Source of the DNA: Periplaneta americana | Taxonomy: Eukaryota; Arthropoda; Insecta; Blattodea; Blattidae | DNA: 64,000 nt | NCBI RefSeq assembly: GCF_040183065.1 | Contig: NC_091119.1 | Span: forward strand, 191,201,043-191,265,042 | Direction of reading: 5' to 3' | Shown: piece by piece, positions 42,329 through 53,989 of the stretch | How the letters are laid out: the number at the start of each line of letters is the position of its first letter | How positions within the stretch are numbered: the first letter of the stretch is position 1 | Position numbers and translations under genes: made by a program | The notes under the pieces: generated by a model | The model's database searches: none | What the model saw: the letters and a program-made list of their open reading frames with translations, nothing else | Told to the model about the DNA's origin: nothing

Positions 42329-42425
42329 TATATTCGAAAAATATTGGAGTGCAAGAGGTCAAATGACTTTATTGTCAAACGCCTGGGATTACAAAACAAC
42401 AACAACAACATATATTTTTGATATA

Positions 42426-43189
42426 ATAAATTGGACTTCACTTACGGATCAATTGTATCTTTCAAAGATATTCGTATGTTTAATCAAATTAGAGAAGAAA
42501 GATAGTTATTTATTTTATATGCATGAAATATTTAGAAGCATAGACCAATGTAATCCATTTCAATAGTAAAAATTCTGTATAGTCTATGGGAGTACTAATA
42601 AAAGGATTGTGTGATGAATCTAAAAGCATTAAAATTGAATTACAAGTCTGTTTCTGTTACAATAAATCAGAGTTCTATGACGTTAAACTGAATGAATGAA
42701 ACTTGGCAGCGTCCGATGTTATAATCGTGTCGCTAGATTGAAATTTTTTCACCTTACTGTGTTTCTCACTTGATCCTCACGACACGACACAAAAGTGAGT
42801 CTTTGGATAGAGTGAAGGTAAACACGGTTGTGTCTCTTCCTTTCCTTGAACACCCAGGCTGCTCTTTGAAGCGCTGTAACCCTGCCCTGTACTTTCTGAG
42901 AGCCTTTGCACTTGCTCTGTACGCTCAAAGGCTCGCTTTACTTCTTCAGGTAACCTTTCTTGTACGTTAACAATTTCTCAAGTTCTTTAGCTCATTTGAA
43001 ATCTACACTTCGTTTTTTGTCTTACCTTATCTTTTAGCCGGAGGCATTTACGAAGATCTGCTGTCAAGATGAAAGGGCCGAGGAGGGAATTTAACGCTAA
43101 TCTTTGTCTCTACGTCCCATCTGGTTCGTGTAAAAAATTATCAACGATTCCATAGATCTATTTATATTTCAATATCACAACCATTTTGT
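42426..43189. other. No gene seen
   Basis: No supported feature. A short ORF at 42770-42970 is unrecognised. Confidence 0.45.
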
Positions 43190-43738
43190 CTTTCCTTGGC
43201 AATCACGGGTTTTAACAATCATAAATTTGTATATATATACGGTCTAGTACTTTACACTCGACAAAATATCGACAATTACTCATTAGTGACCAATATACTT
43301 TATCATGAAATTAGAAATAATGAACAAATTAATATTCCATATTGTAGATTACACAAGAGCAACACGAACTTTTCAATTATGGGGATGAAATTATATAATA
43401 AGCTCCCAAGTCAATATTATGAATTACCAATCAATGGCTTCAAAACTAGATTTTACAATTGGTTATTAAATAATCCTTTTTATTCTGTTGCTGAGTTTTT
43501 CAACACAAATTTGTATGAAATTGTATTTTAATAAATACGTTTAATTGCAATTTAGTTAGTTTTCTTTAATTTAAAAGTTTCAAATTATTTCATGTTTTCA
43601 TTGTAGGCTATTATTTAAATTTTACTGTTTCTTTTATTAGTGTTTTTTTAAATGTATTTACATGTTTTTTCAATGTATTCTGACGAAGCCTAAAACTGTA
43701 TGTCTAATGGCCAAATAAATTGAATTGAATCGAATTGC
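43190..43738 (+). mobile_element. LINE E, 3' end with AATTG tail
   Basis: A 111-codon reading (43196-43531) matches the end of Jockey/CR1-type reverse transcriptases: NIPYCRLHKSNTNFSIMGMK, LYNKLPSQYYELPINGFK, TRFYNWLLNNPFYSVAEF. After a 180-base 3' region it ends GACGAAGCC...CCAAATAAATTGAATTG (43711-43738). 5' truncated. Confidence 0.8.
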
Positions 43739-44088
43739 TACCATATTTTCAGTGCATATTTAACATCGTGTATTAAATCTGTAACATTTACAGTTAACGA
43801 TCTTTTATAGGATGGGTTAAGTTTAGAGGCCCATAGTCTCTTACCATGATTGTTTTTTACTATGTAATATACTTTTGACTAATGACACGGTACGAAACGC
43901 GTTGCAACTAACGGTGGCCGCTTATCCTACAATTTTTATCGTCTCCCTAGCATTTGCTTTTTATCACCTCCCTAACATTTGTTTTTATCACCTCCCTAGC
44001 ATTTGTTTCTTTGTTTGCCAACATTGTACTTTAAATCATATTGTACCTGTTAAGCTTCAATAAATTGCTTATATCTTATTGAATTTGG
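43739..44088. other. No gene seen
   Basis: Contains a twofold tandem repeat of CACCTCCCTAACATTTG-like sequence (43945-44010). Otherwise no feature. Confidence 0.45.
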
Positions 44089-45266
44089 TATTCCCAAGAA
44101 ACTAGTTCGATTAATTAAAATGTGTCTCAATGAAACTTACAGCAGAGTCCGTATAGGCCAGCTTCTGTCTAATGCTTTTCCAATTCACTGCGGGCTAAAG
44201 CAAGAAGATCCACTATCACCTTTACTTTTTAACTTCGCTCTAGAATATGCCATTAGGAAAGTTCAGGATAGCAGAGAGGGTTTGGAATTGAACGAGTTAC
44301 ATCAGCTTCTTGTCTATGCGGATGACGTGAATATGTTAGGAGAAAATCCACAAACGATTAGGGAAAACAGGGAAATTTTACTTGAAGCAATTAAAGCGAT
44401 AGGTTTTTTTTATTGTCCAATTTGATAAACCCTATTTCACCCTGAGGTATATTAGGGTTATAGTTCGCATCATAATACATATTTTATAACCATTTAACAA
44501 TAATAAAATTATAATACAAATTAGTAGTCACAGTTAAAGCGTTAGGTTTGGAAGTAAATCCCGAAAACACAAAGTATATGATTATGTCTCGTGACCGTTT
44601 ATTGTAAGAAATGGAAATAGAAAAATTGCAGATTTATTCTCCGAAGAAGTGGAAAAATTAAAATATCTTGGAGCAACAGTAACAAATATAAATGACAATC
44701 CGGAGGAAATTAAACGCAGAATAAATATGGAAAATGCCTGTTATTATTCGGCTGAGAAGCTCTTGTCATCCAGTCTGCTGTCAAAATATCTGAAAGGTTA
44801 AAATTTATAAAACAGTTATATTACCAGTTGTTCTGAATGGTTGTGAAACTTGGACTCTCACTTTGAGAGAGGAACAGAGATTAAGTGTGTTTGAGAATAA
44901 GGTTCTTAGGAAAATATTTGGGGCTAAGAGGAATGAAGTTACAGGTGAGCGGAGAAAGTTACACAACGCAAAACTGCACGCATTGTATTCTTCACCTGAC
45001 ATAATTAGGAACGTTAAATCCAGACTTTTGAGATGGGCAGGGCGTATGGGCGAATACAGAAATGCATATAGAGTGTTAGTTGGGAGCCCGGAGGGAAAAT
45101 ACTTTTGCGGAGGCCGAGACGTAGATGGGAGGATAATATTAAAATTAATTTGAGGGAGGTGGAATATGACGATGGAGACTGGATTAATCTTGCACAGGAT
45201 AGGGACCGATGGCGGGCTTATGTGAGGGCGGCAATGATCCTGCGGTTCCTTAAAAGCCATTTGTAA
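44089..45266 (+). mobile_element. LINE A copy 10, with YADD active site, interrupted
   Basis: The most upstream-reaching LINE A copy. It reads [36 protein letters not shown] (GLKQGD-type motif with Gly changed to Glu), [18 protein letters not shown] (active site YADD at about 44314-44325). It is then broken by a 127-bp insertion (44407-44533) and continues with several frameshifts to RWAGRMGEYRNAYRVL and the end CTTAAAAGCCATTTGTAAGT (about 45250). No endonuclease domain. Confidence 0.92.
44407..44533. mobile_element. 127-bp retroposon fragment in LINE A copy 10
   Basis: Flanked by TTAAAGCGATAGGTTT (44391-44406) and TTAAAGCGTTAGGTTT (44534-44549), a 16-bp duplication with one change. The left edge is a T-run, so in minus orientation it ends in poly(A). 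It contains the inverted pair AACCCTATTTCACCCTGAGG/ATTAGGGTT. Probably the 3' end of an unidentified LINE or SINE. Confidence 0.75.
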
Positions 45267-46186
45267 GTAAGTAAATATGACGTAATTTATCCCAGTCGCT
45301 TTCACGCATACTGACATATTCCAAATGAGTGCGAAAATATCTTACTATGAAGTGCTACATGCTTGAATTCGTCCGCAAGTTAAAGATCGCAATTGTAGGC
45401 TGTTAAATTATTTAACAGCGACAGTGTAGTGTTATAAATAAAAGAATTTTGTTCCACTTTGCTTGACTTTCGAACTCTGGATCGCAGACAGAACCTAGTC
45501 ATTTATTTACATATGCCACCTCTTGTAATTACAAATGTTTACTTACAGGAATAAAGGAGCTTTTAGCTACGAAACAGAACCAATAAAGGTTTTCGCCAAC
45601 GTTTTGAATGTGTGAATTTTGTAATTCAGTATACCAGTCTTTTGTTAGTTGTACAGTGATGTTGACGGATTGTAATATGGAATCACAACCGTATGCATTT
45701 ACAGGCTTCTGTTGTTGAGCGGTGTTTTATTCCTGCTCACAAAGGATCCTGTGTAACCACTATAGCTCAGAGTTTGCCTGTAAACCTCAAATTTGACATT
45801 GCTGCTAATTCAAGTGAGAATTCGTTGAATAGTTGATTGAAAGTACTTCACAGCTAACGCCGCTGCTTTGTTGTCGATTCTAGCTTTCCATTCTTTATTG
45901 CAAATATTTATAATGGGTACAGAAAAGGCTCTTTTCACATTTAATGCCTTGGATTACGCATGTATTTAGGAAATTGTTCCTTTTATTCGGCTTAGAATAG
46001 GCTTTATTCTAGTTAATTCTATAGACCAACTTTCACAATGCGGTACAACACGTATGCCTGTGTCTCATTAGAAAATTTTATCTTAGTTTGTAGCTGGATT
46101 GACTAGCGAAGTATTAATAATTCAAATCACAGTTCTCACGAATTTGAGAAAATAATATGGAAGAGATCGAAATCCTTGAAATAGTA
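45267..46186. other. No gene seen
   Basis: No supported feature in this AT-rich stretch. Confidence 0.45.

Positions 46187-46239
<53 letters not shown>
46187..46239. repeat. TTA microsatellite
   Basis: About 17 TTA units, directly left of the hairpin at 46240. Confidence 0.9.
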
Positions 46240-46345
46240 GAATAATTTCGAAGGAAAAATGTTCCGGGACCGGTCATCGAACCAGGGACCTTTGGTTAAA
46301 CGTACGATACCCGGCCTCGGAACAATTTTTCCTTCGAAATTATTC
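46240..46345 (-). repeat. Hairpin element with a tRNA T-arm-like core
   Basis: GAATAATTTCGAAGGAAAAA (46240-46259) and its complement (ending at 46345) form a ~28-bp stem that closes a ~50-base core. On minus the core reads CCCTGGTTCGATGACCGG, resembling a tRNA T arm with box B (complement at 46272-46283). TTA repeats lie on both sides (46187-46239 and 46396-46432). Confidence 0.7.
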
Positions 46346-46834
46346 AAATCAACTTTACAGGGAGTTATACTTGAAAGCTTGATTTGCATTAATATTATTA
46401 TTATTATTATTATTATTATTGTTATTATTAGTATTGTTATTATTATTAGTATTACAATTCAGATTTATAGCCTCTAAAAATTAGATTTTAGGTGCCTAAA
46501 ATCGGCTCAATAAAACTATGAAATACACCCTAAGACTTAAAGTTAAGCACCAAAAATCATATTTAAAATGACCTTCCATCACATCTTGTTCAAAATTAAC
46601 AGATGTCTTGCATACCTTCTAATTTAAATTTAAAAACAAATTCTGTCCGTTACAATAGAGATTCTGAATTGGAGAACCGAAGAGCAGTTAATGGGGGCCT
46701 TCGAACAAAGCCAGTAAAAATAATAATTATGATAATTATGATAATAATAATAATGGTAATAGTAATAATTTTGAAACTATAAATATTTTTATAATTTCGT
46801 TTTAGTTTATGCTAGAATGTTATTAATTTTCTTT

Positions 46835-46865
<31 letters not shown>

Positions 46866-46876
46866 TAATAATAATA
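46346..46876. other. No gene; scattered TTA/AAT microsatellites
   Basis: TTA repeat at 46396-46450, AAT-type repeats at 46720-46765 and 46836-46876. No coding region. Confidence 0.6.
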
Positions 46877-47180
46877 AAGGTAAAAAAAGGTAAAGGTATC
46901 CCCGTAACATGCCATGAAGGCACTTGGGGGGCATGGAGGTAGAGCCCCATGCTTTCCATGACCTCGGCACTAGAATGAGGTGGTGTGGTCGGCACCACGC
47001 TCTGACCGCCTTTTACCCCCGGGAAAGACCCGGTACTCAATTTTATAGGAGGCTGAGTGAACCTCGGGGCCGTTCTGAAAGTTTGGCAACGAGAAAAAAA
47101 TCCTGTCACCACCTGGGATCGAACCCTGGACCTTCCAGTCCGTAGCCAGTTGCTCTACCTACTGAGCTACCCGACCGTCC
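46877..47180 (-). mobile_element. SINE 4, tRNA-derived, inside an AAT microsatellite
   Basis: Minus strand: head from 47180 with a canonical box A, TAGCTCAGTAGG (complement at 47158-47169), and box B GGTTCGATCCC (complement at 47115-47125); the anticodon loop position reads ACG. The body is ~200 bases with a tail ending AAGGTAAAAAAGG in reverse (46877-46895). AAT repeats flank both sides (46836-46876 and 47181-47224), so the target was a microsatellite or the tail seeded one. Confidence 0.88.

Positions 47181-47224
<44 letters not shown>
47181..47224. repeat. AAT microsatellite
   Basis: About 14 AAT units directly after SINE 4. Confidence 0.9.
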
Positions 47225-47226
<2 letters not shown>

Positions 47227-47429
47227 GCAATAACAGCAAACCATACTCGAGAGAAATGAAAAAAACGCAGAATAACTTAATCGCACCATGCAGAAATGGC
47301 TTCGGTCTATTAGACCTAGTTTTGAGAAAGAAAAAAAAACATTCTGTGCGCTAATTTCCTTTCTGCATAGAACTCTGAGTCCGACGCTTCAGTTTCTGTC
47401 TTTCCAAGCACTTACTACTAATAATTTTG

Positions 47430-47640
47430 CTATTCTAGTTATAATTGTGGGTCCCTATCACCACGGCATGGCACGACCTCAAGTTGCGGATCGAGGAGAC
47501 GGCCTCCAGATATGGAGGGTAGCTGCGAATATATTGAATAAGCAGTCGCGGACAGCCGTTGAGGGGTGGTCCTCCAGCTTGGGGGTTGGGCGAAGGGCTA
47601 ACAATCCATCACCGTAAAAAAAAACAGCTTGTTACGAATC
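47430..47640 (+). repeat. Unclassified dispersed repeat next to LINE A copy 11
   Basis: Contains the phrases GGTGGTCCTCCAGCTTGGGG and GCGAAGGGCTAACAATCCAT and reads GWSSSLGVGRRANNPSP before an A-run. I recall this peptide from predicted insect LINE-associated proteins, but the family is uncertain. Confidence 0.4.
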
Positions 47641-47654
47641 CTTGAAATAAGCCT

Positions 47655-48348
47655 CGACAAAGTATATGATTATGTCTCGTGACGAGAATATTGTACGAAA
47701 TTGAAATATAAAAATTGGAAATTTACCTCTTGAAGAGGTGAAGTTCAAATATCTTGGAGCAACAGTAACAAATATAAATGATACTCGGGAGGATATTAAA
47801 CACATAATAAATATGGGAAATGCCTGTTACTATTCCGTTGAGAAACTTTAATCATCCAGTCTGCTGTCGAAAAATCTGAAAGTTAGAATCTATAAAACAG
47901 TTATATTACCGGTTGTTCTTTATGGTTGTGAAACTTGGACTCCCACTTTGAGAGAGGAAAAGAGATTAAGGGTGTTTGAGAATAAGGTGCTTAGGAAAAT
48001 ATTTGGGGCTAAGAGGGATGAAGTTACAGGAGAATGGAGAAAGTTACACAACACAGAACTGCACGCATTCTATTCTTCACCAGACATAATTAAGAACATT
48101 AAATCCAGACGTTTGAGATGGGCAGGGCATGTAGCACGTATGGGCGAATCCAGAAATGCATGTAGAGTGTTAGTTGGGAGGCCGGCGGGAAAAAGACTTT
48201 TAGGGAGACCGAGACGTAGATGGGAGAATAATATTAAAATGGATTTGAGTGAGGTGGGATATGATGGTAAGGACTAATCGTGCTCAGGATAGGACCGATG
48301 GCGGGCTTATTTGAGGGCGGCAATGAACCTCCGGGTTCCTTAAAAGCC

Positions 48349-48391
<43 letters not shown>
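47655..48391 (+). mobile_element. LINE A copy 11, with long GTAA tail
   Basis: Starts at ACAAAGTATATGATTATGTC, reads [71 protein letters not shown] and ends CTTAAAAGCCA followed by about eleven GTAA units (48349-48391). Frame breaks near 47850 and 48275. Confidence 0.92.
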
Positions 48392-51238
48392 TATAATTGC
48401 TGTCTTCGTCCGCATTTTTTATCGATCACCCAAGTGCATGTATTATAACATATTTTATATTTGTTTACACTTACCTGACTATAATCTTGAATTGTAACCA
48501 CAATGCAACGAAACACGTAAAATAACTGTTATGTATTAATATAATACTGATATTAATTAATTATTAGTATGTTCGAATTTCACTAGCTTCCAGTATTCGG
48601 TTCAGAAATCTTGAACAATTTGAATTTTCAGAATTTGCACCAGCGACAACAGCTGTTTCTACTGCCAACGTAACAGTTACAAAATCACTACCAGATGTAT
48701 GTAGTATTTCACAGTAGCGAAACGAAGTTGGCAAAAGAAAATTCAACCTTCAAACTAGAAAATCACCATAATCTCCTAGCATATCGATCGTCCAGTTCAA
48801 AAGTGCGACAACTCAAAAATTGCCATCTTTTAGTTATTTATACTACTGAAAGCCCCTTTCGGAGCTCTTTCCGATTCAGTAGCCTATTGAGATAAGTCAT
48901 ACTTACAACAAAAAAGAAAAAAAAAACTAAATAAACTGATTTAGAAATAATTATAACTATGGACTTTACTAATTCATTATTAGTACATTTCGAAATGTAT
49001 TAATAATGAACTGGAAGATTGTGATAAATTCGTCCTGGATACTGACTCATTTCTAATTGCCGTGGTTATGAACCAGAACTCTGTTCCTTTCTAAGTGATT
49101 TATTTGAAACTTTCAACTGAAGATATCTCAAAACTTGTTTTTTTGAGTTGTCTCACTTTTGAACTAGGCGATCGATATGTAGTAATGGAAAAATTGTTAG
49201 GTTTCACCCTTATGGTATTAAGCAAGCTGTACCGGACTATAATTTTTTTCTGAGAAGTTTCTCTTCCAAATCAAAATATCGTATTCATTTATTGGTGAGT
49301 TACAAAGTACCTAGCACTGTTTTCACTACTTCTTTTGGGCACAATGTGTGTAATGATATAATGTTTGCAGGTAGACCTGCTTGGTGTGTCCAGACTGTGC
49401 AGTGTAGCGGGTCCTAATTAGCAGCCCCCCCGCCCCCCAACCCCCTACATGTGTGTGCATGCTAACAAGACACGCTCTCTGTCATTAACAAGTCATTATC
49501 GCTTTTGAAACCGTAATCCTCCTCTGATTAAAATGCTTCCGCAGATTAGAGGCTTTTATTTAAACATGATCGCTTTTGAACACGAGGTCCGTACCGCCGG
49601 TACAGACTAGTCCCTCTGCCACACCGGCGCACCGTTGCTATGGTAATCGCGCTCATCCTGGGATATTCAAGGGTGGTTGCTTCCTCTTAGCAAAGTTGTT
49701 TGTAGTTTACTTCTGCACAAACTTTACAGATGATGACCCCATTATGAACCTTCAAGGAGTATTCTTGCTATGTATTTATTAGTGTTCTCGTTGTACTGAT
49801 GTACGATTATTTAGTCCTGACAGTCGCCAGCGATCTGCGCCTGGGTCAGGCGAGTCCATTTAGTTACGCCAAGGGGTGTTTGGGTTATTCACTCGTTTGC
49901 CTCGGAGCGATCGGATGTCATGCGTGTGGCAGAGCGGTATGTTTCCAGTACAATTAAGCTGTACTGCATTCCTTTACCGACCGTTCGCCCTTATCTCTAC
50001 TCCGGAACTCTCCCCACTCCTCCTATTACTTCCCCTCTTTCGCGTCGCTGAGCTGTTAGGACTAAATAATCGGTCTGTACCATTACTGTGACGATCCTTA
50101 AAAGTCATAATACCAGTGACAAGGAAACTGGTCATGAGGTGATATCGAAACCTTTCCTGAAGCTGCACACATATATCTCCTCAGTAGATAGATACTCAAA
50201 AGTCGGAATTTTTATTTATTTATTTATTTATTTAATTTATCTAACTAGCTAGGTAGCTAGCTTGTGAGTACAAATTAAAATTATAAATAAATATGTTTGT
50301 AGCCACTACCGTAAGAGCCATATGTGGTCTTAGCCAATAATATAACATAAAATTTACAAGGACAGTTTACTAAATACAGTAATTAACTTAATTCAAACGA
50401 ATGAATAACACACAAAAGCAAAAGAAAAGAATAAAGAGAAAAAGAGAGAAAAAACATATATAATATAAATTGACAATCAGACAGAAGCCAGTGATATTTA
50501 ATAAAAACATGAATATAGCCGACAGAAATAAAGGATAAAAAAATGCACACATATGTTAATATTATATATCATGAATAATTTTATAAAGTTTTTAAAAGCT
50601 TCAATTTTAAAATATTTCAAATTTGGAAAATGGTTTGTAATGTTATTATAAAATCTTGAGCCGAAACTAGCACCATATTTAAGAGCTGCATTTTTATGAC
50701 ATTTAGGCTCAATTTATTAATAAGGTTACGAAATTGAAACTTGAATAAATGATCATCGAAAGATTTAGTAACTGAAGTAGCCTATTTGAAATTCTGGAGG
50801 AATAGCATAGCATATCATGGAACATTGACATTAGAATTAGTTCAATTTAATTAATTGACGAAGAGAAATAGATTGCGTTTTGTTTAGTAAAGATTAATGA
50901 GTTCACTAGCGCCATCCGATAATTAAACTTCGTATTACTGTGAATTATGTCTTATTAAAGTTCTTTGCCTGCATACATTATCAATAAGTAGGTAACCATG
51001 ATTTTAATTGGATATTATTTCTATCTATTCAAATATACGTGCTTAAAAACATACTCTCTAGACGGTATACACTATGTTGTAACTTCCATTATATCACTGT
51101 TAAAGAAAGAGAATTTTTTTTTCATCATTTCTACAGTGTGTTCATAAAGCGCACGTACTCACAGTTGAGATACATGGTTCCCCCACAGTGACGTTTCCGG
51201 TTTCGGAAACATGTAGCATACGTGTAATGAAACTCAGA
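48392..51238. other. No recognised gene; possible LINE 3' end at 50205-50960
   Basis: A C-run (CCCCCCCGCCCCCCAACCCCC) begins near 49425, followed by balanced-composition DNA to 50100 without recognisable exons. From 50205 a TTTA repeat (50210-50237) is followed by AT-rich sequence that could be the 3' untranslated region of a minus-strand LINE, but no reverse-transcriptase motif confirms it. ORFs at 48564-48895, 49576-49782 and 49876-50091 are unassigned. Confidence 0.4.
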
Positions 51239-51246
51239 TACATATA

Positions 51247-52221
51247 CATGGTACAGTCATTAAGTTCTGACACTGACGCCTGAAGGGTAGGCACCCACAA
51301 GAATCTTGATGTCTCATAAGATGCCGCGTGATACGGCGTACACTTAAACAGATCGACATCGTCCCTCAATATAGTCGCCGTTGGCCGCTATGCACGTCTG
51401 CCAACGTTGGTGTAGCTGCTGGAAACACCGCTGAAAGATGTTGGCAGGAAGATGCCGTACGGCTTCTCTTGTGGCAGTCATGACCTTTTCGGCCGCATAA
51501 ATATTACGCCCTCGTAGGATTGATTTCATGAGAGGAAAGAGAAAAAAAATCGCATGATGCGAGATCAGGTGAGTACGGAGGGTGTGGCAAAACAGCGACC
51601 TGTTGCCTTGCAAGTTCCTCTTGGACAAGGATGGAGCGATGTGCAGGGGCGTTGTCGTGTAGCAACAGCCAATTCTTCCTATGCCAAAGCTCAGGACGCT
51701 TACGACGAATTGAATTCCTTAAACGGCCAAGAATCTCTTTGTAGAGGATCTTGTGTACAGTTGCACCTTGTGGGATGAATTCTATGTGAACAATTCCATT
51801 TGAATAAAAAAAAAAACTGTTAAAGCACCACCTTGCCTTTTGACCTGTCTTGTTGCGGATTTTTCTGTCGTGGAAATAATGGCGTTTTCCAGGTGGCGGA
51901 TTGCCGCTTCAGTTGCGGATCGTAAAGGAAACACCATGTTTCGTCTCCAGTTATGATCGGTTATAGCAGTTTCGCCTAATTTCTGACAGAACGTGACGTT
52001 TGCCCGATGCTCAAACTGCAACATACTCGAGTTCCGACGCGCGCATTCAAATCACCGTCACAACAAAGACCGTAGTTCTGCTTACAGTGCATGCACTCAA
52101 CTGTCTCTTGTTGGGTCGAGAGACTAACTGACAAGGTATCATACCATGGCTCCACCTATGGGCTATAATGCACCACAACGCCACTATGCGCTCAGTATTA
52201 GAACTTAATGACTGTACCACG
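51247..52221 (-). mobile_element. Mariner-superfamily element, 975 bp, inactive
   Basis: Inverted ends: TGGTACAGTCATTAAGTTCT (51249-51268) and its complement (52200-52219), with TA at 51245-51246 and 52222-52223. A degenerate transposase lies on the minus strand. Length is 300-350 bases below a complete mariner, so there are internal deletions. Confidence 0.88.
51344..52030 (-). pseudogene. Mariner-like transposase relic
   Basis: Minus-strand pieces: FEHRANVTFCQKLGETAI (52024-51965) as N-terminus; a middle with VKRQGGALTVFFFIQMELF (51846-51785); then in another frame NWLLLHDNAPAHRSILVQEE (about 51680-51620, the HD/HDNAPAH motif of the second catalytic Asp); and FFLFPLMKSILRGRNIYAAE with FQQLHQRWQTCIAANGDYIE (51560-51360) as C-terminus. 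The third Asp region (SPDLA-CD in this family) is disturbed by a frameshift near 51570. The N-terminal helix-turn-helix region is mostly deleted. Confidence 0.85.
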
Positions 52222-52454
52222 TAGATACCGATGGAAAGAGAAAGTCGTAAAGTTTTGTTTCAATACATCACATGTGATAAGACTGCTACGTAATAACATT
52301 TGTTCATTGTTCAGAGGAAATAGCAGCTGCGGATGACATGGTTTCCTCGACATAGTTCTCAGTTTTGCAACTTTAAGCTGTGTTTTAAATCCGTATAAAT
52401 GACTACTGGAGATCATTGATCTTAGGGAAGTTCTATGTACCGGTATATGTGTTT

Positions 52455-52502
52455 CTTTTAAGTAATTTATTTAATATTTATTTATTTTATTTATTTATTT
52501 AC

Positions 52503-52561
<59 letters not shown>

Positions 52562-53545
52562 TAACAGGGAGAAGCCCCCAATTACAATAGACAGTACAGA
52601 TATTTGTTTAAAAAAGCATAGAATTGCAAATAACATGAAAAAAGAAATAAAACAAATACAAATGAAAGATACAAGTGTAATTACAAATTAAAAATGAAAA
52701 CAAAAACAAATAGTTACTACCTAAATAAAAGACACAGATATAGTTATAAATGAAAAATACCAAATAAAAGTAAATTAAAAAGAGTTAAGTATAGATATCA
52801 TAGCCGAAAATGTAAAATGTAACTATAATTGCCAAATTAGAGTAAATATAACACTATGTTAATAAATTCAGTATACAATATTATATAGTAGGGCTAATAG
52901 CTTAATTTATTTATTTAAGAAATTCACCACTACAGAACATGTGTTCCAATTAGTAGGATATCTGATTATAACTATAACTACCATGCAACTAGAATTTAAC
53001 ATATCATGAAACTATTGCTGTATATAACTTTTTCTTGTACATATTGTACGATAACGAAAAATCCAAATCCTGTTTACTTGATAGATGATTGTAAGTTCGA
53101 AGCATTAATAAAAGTGGAGACATTTTATGAGATTGTGTTTTTGATGTCTGCGAATAAAAGAGAGATCGCTTTCTCAAATTTGATTTATCAATATTGAAAC
53201 CAATTAGCTGTAGAAGATCAGGGTTGTCTATTAAACCATTTATGGTTTTGAACAAATACATTTGTTGTGCTCTTATCCTGCGACTACTGAGAGATGGTAC
53301 ATTAAATTTAACCAGCATGGATTCATAAGACTGGAATATGTTGTAACATTAATGTTTTTTCATATATAGCAGTTTTAGGATTTTATTCTGTACTCTCTCT
53401 AGAATGTGTAGATGTAATGTGTAGATGCAGATAAAGCAAGGCGTGTGGTGACCAAGATTACTTGTAAATAAAATGTTCTTCAAAAACAAGGAGGAGAACA
53501 TCATACGCATCGTTTCATTCGAGACGGAGTCTCTCAATTCTACGA
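52455..53545 (-). mobile_element. LINE H (minus), 3' end with AAAT tail
   Basis: Tail: ATTT repeat (52481-52563, AAAT in LINE orientation). After a ~440-base 3' region, the minus strand reads VPSLSSRRIRAQQMYLFKTI, NGLIDNPDLLQLIGF, MSPLLLMLRTYNHLSSKQDL (53318-53004) and upstream LHILERVQNKILKLLYMKKH (53410-53350), which are segments of the C-terminus of Jockey/CR1-type reverse transcriptases. One frame break near 53340. No polymerase core. Confidence 0.82.
52481..52563. repeat. ATTT microsatellite (LINE H tail)
   Basis: About 20 nearly perfect TTTA units. Confidence 0.92.
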
Positions 53546-53985
53546 CAAATTCGACAAATTAAATGTCAAATCTCTCCAAATGAAACAGTCTCTCCATTAA
53601 TGTGCGTTGCTAAAAAATTGTTGCTTATTAGTTTATTGCAAGCATATGAAGAATTATGCGGTATGTTTAGCATAAAAACAAATTTACATACCTTCATAAA
53701 TTTGCAATAAAATAATATGCAACAATACCTATATTTCAACATAGTATTTGGGTTTTCTTTAGGCCGAATTTGTGTATACTGACGAGGGAAGGGTTTCGGC
53801 TCGAACAGGAATTTCGTATCCAAAATTTCTTTACAGCCCATCTTTACATCTCTGTAAAGCATTCGTTTGTGTAATGTGTGGTTTGTCTGTTAGAGCACTG
53901 TACAAGTTGAGGGGTGGGGAGAGCACTGCACAAGTTAAGGGGATGGGACACCTTACCCATAAACCTAGCCTAGCCTAGAAGCTAG
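53546..53985. other. No gene seen
   Basis: No supported feature; a 98-codon minus ORF (53566-53862) is not recognised. Confidence 0.4.
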
Positions 53986-53989
53986 TGCG

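Larger units (their letters stand above)
41214..42410 (+). mobile_element. LINE G, 3' part with RNase H domain and CAA tail
   Basis: Delimited by a perfect 15-bp duplication. It encodes an RNase H domain and a zinc-knuckle-like tail, then ends in ACAAAACAACAACAACAACA (42391-42410). A mariner element (41769-42328) is nested in it. I/Jockey-type by the presence of a C-terminal RNase H. Confidence 0.93.
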
